Assembly: GCA_049582065.1 (NCBI GenBank)
Contig: JBAUTF010000341.1
Span: 1 to 6,209 of the forward strand
Origin: DATKSS01 sp049582065
GTDB taxonomy: Bacteria > Chloroflexota > Dormibacteria > Dormibacterales > Dormibacteraceae
Direction of reading: 5' to 3'
Length of the DNA stretch: 6,209 nt
Each line of letters begins with the position of its first letter. The first letter of the stretch is position 1. Positions 4,029-6,209 of this stretch are shown here, piece by piece. The position numbers were made by a program, and so were the translations under genes. A model generated the notes under the pieces. It did no database searches and was not told where the DNA came from. It worked only from the letters and a program-made list of their open reading frames with translations.

Positions 4029-5097
4029 CCCGGCCCCTTCGGCTGCCGACGTAATGGGCGCCCTCGCCACCATCAAGGACCCAGACCTCGGGCGAGACGT
4101 CGTGTCGCTGGGGATGATCAAGGACTTGAAGGTGGACGGCGGCCGGGTCAGCTTCACCTTCGAGCTGACGACCCCCGCCTGCCCGGTACGCGATCGCTTC
4201 GAGGGCCAGGCTCGAGAAGCTGTCACAGGCCTCGCCGGAGTCGAGGCCGTGGAAATTCGCATGACCTCGAACGTGCGGCCCTCGGGCCCGGTTGGGGGTC
4301 TGCTCCCGGGCGTCAAGAACACGATCGCGATCGCAAGCGGCAAGGGTGGTGTCGGAAAGTCCACTGTAAGCGCCAACCTCGCGGTGGCCCTGGCCGCCGA
4401 GGGCGCCAGGGTGGGGCTTCTGGATGCCGACATCTACGGGGCAACCATCCCTTCGGTCATGGGCACCCGAGAGCAGCCGCCCTTCGATCCCGAGAACCAG
4501 AAGCTGCTGCCGGTGCGCGCCCACGGAGTCGACCTGATCTCTATGGCACTGCTGACGAGCTCGAGCCAGGAGGCGGTGGTCTGGCGGGGACCGATGGTCG
4601 GCAAGATGGTCACGCAGCTGCTCAGCGAGGTTCTCTGGGGAGAGCTCGACTATCTGCTCATCGATCTTCCGCCTGGCACGGGAGACGCACCCTTGAGTCT
4701 CGCCCAGGCGATACCGCTGACCGGTGTGGCGGTGGTCTGCACGCCGCAGAGGATGGCTGTTGATATCGCGGTGAAGGCGGTCGCCATGTTCCGCCAGCTC
4801 AACGTGCCGATCCTCGGGCTGATCGAGAACATGAGCTACTACGAGTGCGAGTGCGGCCGACGTCACCACCCCTTCTCCACCGGCGGCGCCAAAACGGCCA
4901 GCGCGGAGCTTGGCATCCCTTTTCTGGGCGCCCTTCCACTCGATGACAGCATTCGCGAAGGCGCCGACACCGGCCGGCCGGCGGCGGCGGTGTCGGGCAG
5001 CCCCCAGGCTGAGGCCTTCCGAGACCTGGTGGGCAAGCTGGCCGCCCAGGTCAGTATTCGAGCCTTCCGCCGGCTCCCGGTCATCCAGGTCCGGTGA
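4015..5097 (+). CDS. mrp: Mrp/ApbC-family P-loop ATPase, iron-sulfur cluster carrier
   Basis: A 360-residue cytoplasmic ATPase that, in its family, holds a labile [4Fe-4S] cluster between two subunits and hands it to target enzymes. Residues 8-85 form a MIP18/DUF59-type domain (DVMGALATIKDPDLGRDVVSLGMIKDL, TTPACPVRD with Cys56). The ATPase domain follows: deviant Walker A GKGGVGKS (109-116), DADIYGATIPS (137-147), LLIDLPPGTGD (214-224) as Walker B, VVCTPQRMAVDIAVKA and LGLIENMSYY. The cluster motif is CEC (Cys278, Cys280), one residue tighter than the CxxC of most bacterial Mrp proteins. ATG 4015 gives the normal N-terminus of the family and overlaps the previous gene by 14 bp; a start at 3994 would add seven basic residues without benefit. 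Encoded beside cluster-rich Hdr subunits, it may load them. Its GTGA junction couples it to the next gene. Confidence 0.94.
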   Translation: MPSSDPAPSAADVMGALATIKDPDLGRDVVSLGMIKDLKVDGGRVSFTFELTTPACPVRDRFEGQAREAVTGLAGVEAVEIRMTSNVRPSGPVGGLLPGVKNTIAIASGKGGVGKSTVSANLAVALAAEGARVGLLDADIYGATIPSVMGTREQPPFDPENQKLLPVRAHGVDLISMALLTSSSQEAVVWRGPMVGKMVTQLLSEVLWGELDYLLIDLPPGTGDAPLSLAQAIPLTGVAVVCTPQRMAVDIAVKAVAMFRQLNVPILGLIENMSYYECECGRRHHPFSTGGAKTASAELGIPFLGALPLDDSIREGADTGRPAAAVSGSPQAEAFRDLVGKLAAQVSIRAFRRLPVIQVR

Positions 5098-5804
5098 GGC
5101 TGTGTGTCATCTCGGACATCCACGGAAACGTCGAAGCTTTGCGAGCCGCGCTCCGGAAGATCAGGGCGATGAGGCCTGACATGGTCCTTATCGCAGGCGA
5201 CCTGGCCGCCCACGGCCCACGGCCCTCGGAGACGCTGGCTGAATTGCGGCAGCTTGGCCAGGCGACGACGATCCGCGGCAACACCGACCGCTACCTGGTC
5301 GATCCCGCCACGGTCCCTCTCCGCAACTGGCCGGTGGATGAGGCGCCTGAGCGCCTGCGCTCACTGGAATGGACGCGCGAGCAACTGGGAGATGACGGCC
5401 TTCAGTTCCTGGCTGGTCTGCCTGCGCAGGCCAAGATCGACGATTGCCTTCTTGTTCACGGTTCTCCGGGCAGCGATGAAAAGGGCATCTTCCCTGCCAC
5501 GCCCCTGGAGGCATTCGACACGCCCGCCTGGAGCTGCGTCATGGCGTGCGGCCACACCCACGTGCCTACACACCGCCGATTCGGTGGCCGCCACCTGGTC
5601 AACGCCGGCAGCGTCGCGTGGAACCTGGACGGCGATCCGCGGCCTTCGTTCGCGGTGGTGGAGACGGATGGAGGTGGCGCCGCTGCGATCGCCCTGGAAC
5701 GCGTCGACTACGACCGCACCGCCGTCGTCAGCGATCTGGAGACCCGGCAGGTCCCCTGGCGTGAGAACGTTCGTCGCTTCATCGAGGCCGGCCGTGTCAG
5801 CTGA
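5094..5804 (+). CDS. Calcineurin-like metallophosphoesterase
   Basis: A 236-residue cytoplasmic enzyme of the metallophosphoesterase superfamily, which uses two metal ions to cut phosphomono- or diesters. All signature blocks are present: SDIHGNVEALRAAL (8-21) with the DxH, GDLAAHGPRPSET (35-47), RGNTDRYL (about 61-68) as the GN(H/D) block, LVHGSPGSD, and CGHTHVPTHRRFGGRHLVNAGSVAWN with the GxH metal ligands and the GS closing motif. It resembles YfcE-like or unassigned COG0639/COG0622 phosphatases, so the substrate is open. The GTG start shares its last bases with the mrp stop (GTGA), and its end overlaps sat by 11 bp, so it is read within one coupled operon. A part in recycling a nucleotide made in sulfate activation (such as a PAP-, APS- or ApnA-type compound) would fit the position, but nothing in the sequence proves it. 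Confidence 0.88.
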   Translation: MRLCVISDIHGNVEALRAALRKIRAMRPDMVLIAGDLAAHGPRPSETLAELRQLGQATTIRGNTDRYLVDPATVPLRNWPVDEAPERLRSLEWTREQLGDDGLQFLAGLPAQAKIDDCLLVHGSPGSDEKGIFPATPLEAFDTPAWSCVMACGHTHVPTHRRFGGRHLVNAGSVAWNLDGDPRPSFAVVETDGGGAAAIALERVDYDRTAVVSDLETRQVPWRENVRRFIEAGRVS

Positions 5805-6209
5805 TTCCCTGGTCAGGCCCCACGGACCGGAACGGCAACTACGGCCGCTGCTGGTGCCACTCGCAGAGCGGGCTCAGGAACGGGAGTGGGCGGCCGGCTT
5901 GACGCGGCTGCCAATGACTTCGCGCGAGACCTCCGACCTGGTCATGCTCGGGATCGGTGCCTTTACGCCGCTCGCCGGCTTCATGGGCAAGCACGATTGG
6001 CTGGGCGTGTGCCGCTCGATGACCTTGACCGGAGGCACCTTCTGGCCGATCCCGATCACTCTCTCCGCTTCTGAGGAGGACGCCGGGCGAGTTGCCTTGG
6101 GTCAGGAGGTGGCGCTCATCGATTCCGAGAGCAGTGAACTGATGGGCACGATGCAGGTCGAGGAGAAGTACTCGATCGACAAGGAGTACGAGTGCCGGCA
6201 GGTGTTCCG
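5794..6209 (+). CDS. sat: ATP sulfurylase (sulfate adenylyltransferase), 5' part only
   Basis: The first 138 residues of a Sat protein, open to the window edge. The enzyme interconverts sulfate plus ATP with APS plus pyrophosphate; in sulfur oxidisers it runs toward ATP, taking APS from APS reductase. The N-terminus SADSLVRPHGPERQLRPLLVP matches the usual (V)xPHGG..L.PLLV opening of single-domain dissimilatory Sat. It is followed by LTRLPMTSRETSDLVMLGIGAFTPLAGFMG, with the family GAFTPLxGFM block, and by GTFWPIPITLSASEEDA. The catalytic QxRNPxHxxH motif would lie beyond the window. The start is GTG at 5794, with GAGG 6 nt upstream, inside the end of the phosphoesterase gene (11 bp overlap); the first in-frame ATG is too far downstream, within the conserved region. 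Because it starts at GTG and is cut by the window it is easily overlooked. Confidence 0.93.
   Translation, partial: MSADSLVRPHGPERQLRPLLVPLAERAQEREWAAGLTRLPMTSRETSDLVMLGIGAFTPLAGFMGKHDWLGVCRSMTLTGGTFWPIPITLSASEEDAGRVALGQEVALIDSESSELMGTMQVEEKYSIDKEYECRQVF

Noticed and set aside
3636..4433. 265-residue minus-strand open frame over the small genes and the mrp start
   Set aside because: Ser/Thr/Pro/Arg-rich composition typical of shadow frames; opposite strand has a row of coupled genes with proper starts.
4021..4869. 282-residue minus-strand open frame inside mrp
   Set aside because: It is a GC-driven antisense shadow of a strongly conserved gene; the translation is Asp/His/Arg-rich without motifs and has no ribosome site.

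Overview
This window is a compact, GC-rich bacterial sulfur-metabolism locus. It is built as two divergent gene sets fired from one 112-bp intergenic region (3086-3197). The species cannot be named from the sequence. Short or overlapping gene junctions, good AGGAGG-type ribosome sites and many GTG/TTG starts fit a high-GC bacterium. No transposon, RNA gene or CRISPR array is visible.

Left arm (minus strand, read right to left): a DsrE3-family sulfurtransferase (3085-2522), an ArsR/SmtB-type repressor (2500-2168), an HdrB-like subunit with two CCG-type domains (2184-949), and an HdrA-like FAD/Fe-S flavoprotein (959 to beyond base 1, truncated by the window). Their sequences match the sulfur-oxidising heterodisulfide-reductase-like (sHdr) system of lithotrophs better than methanogen Hdr. 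In that system a cytoplasmic sulfurtransferase relay feeds sulfane sulfur to an Hdr-like complex that is thought to release sulfite.

Right arm (plus strand): a second, smaller DsrE-family protein (3198-3572), a 58-residue unknown (3595-3771), an 86-residue protein that may be a ubiquitin-like beta-grasp fold (3768-4028), an Mrp/ApbC-type P-loop Fe-S carrier with an N-terminal MIP18-like domain (4015-5097), a calcineurin-like metallophosphoesterase (5094-5804), and the start of ATP sulfurylase, sat (5794 to beyond 6209). From 3768 onward each gene overlaps its neighbour, so this is probably one translationally coupled operon.

The inferred scheme is as follows. DsrE proteins pass sulfur to the sHdr complex, whose clusters may be loaded by the local Mrp. 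Sulfite is then carried to sulfate through APS, with Sat making ATP from APS and pyrophosphate. The ArsR regulator probably acts at palindromes overlapping the start sites of the divergent promoters. The least explained parts are the two small genes, the phosphoesterase placed against sat, the intergenic operator/hairpin array, and the gene order (arsR between dsrE3 and hdrB, with no hdrC before hdrB).
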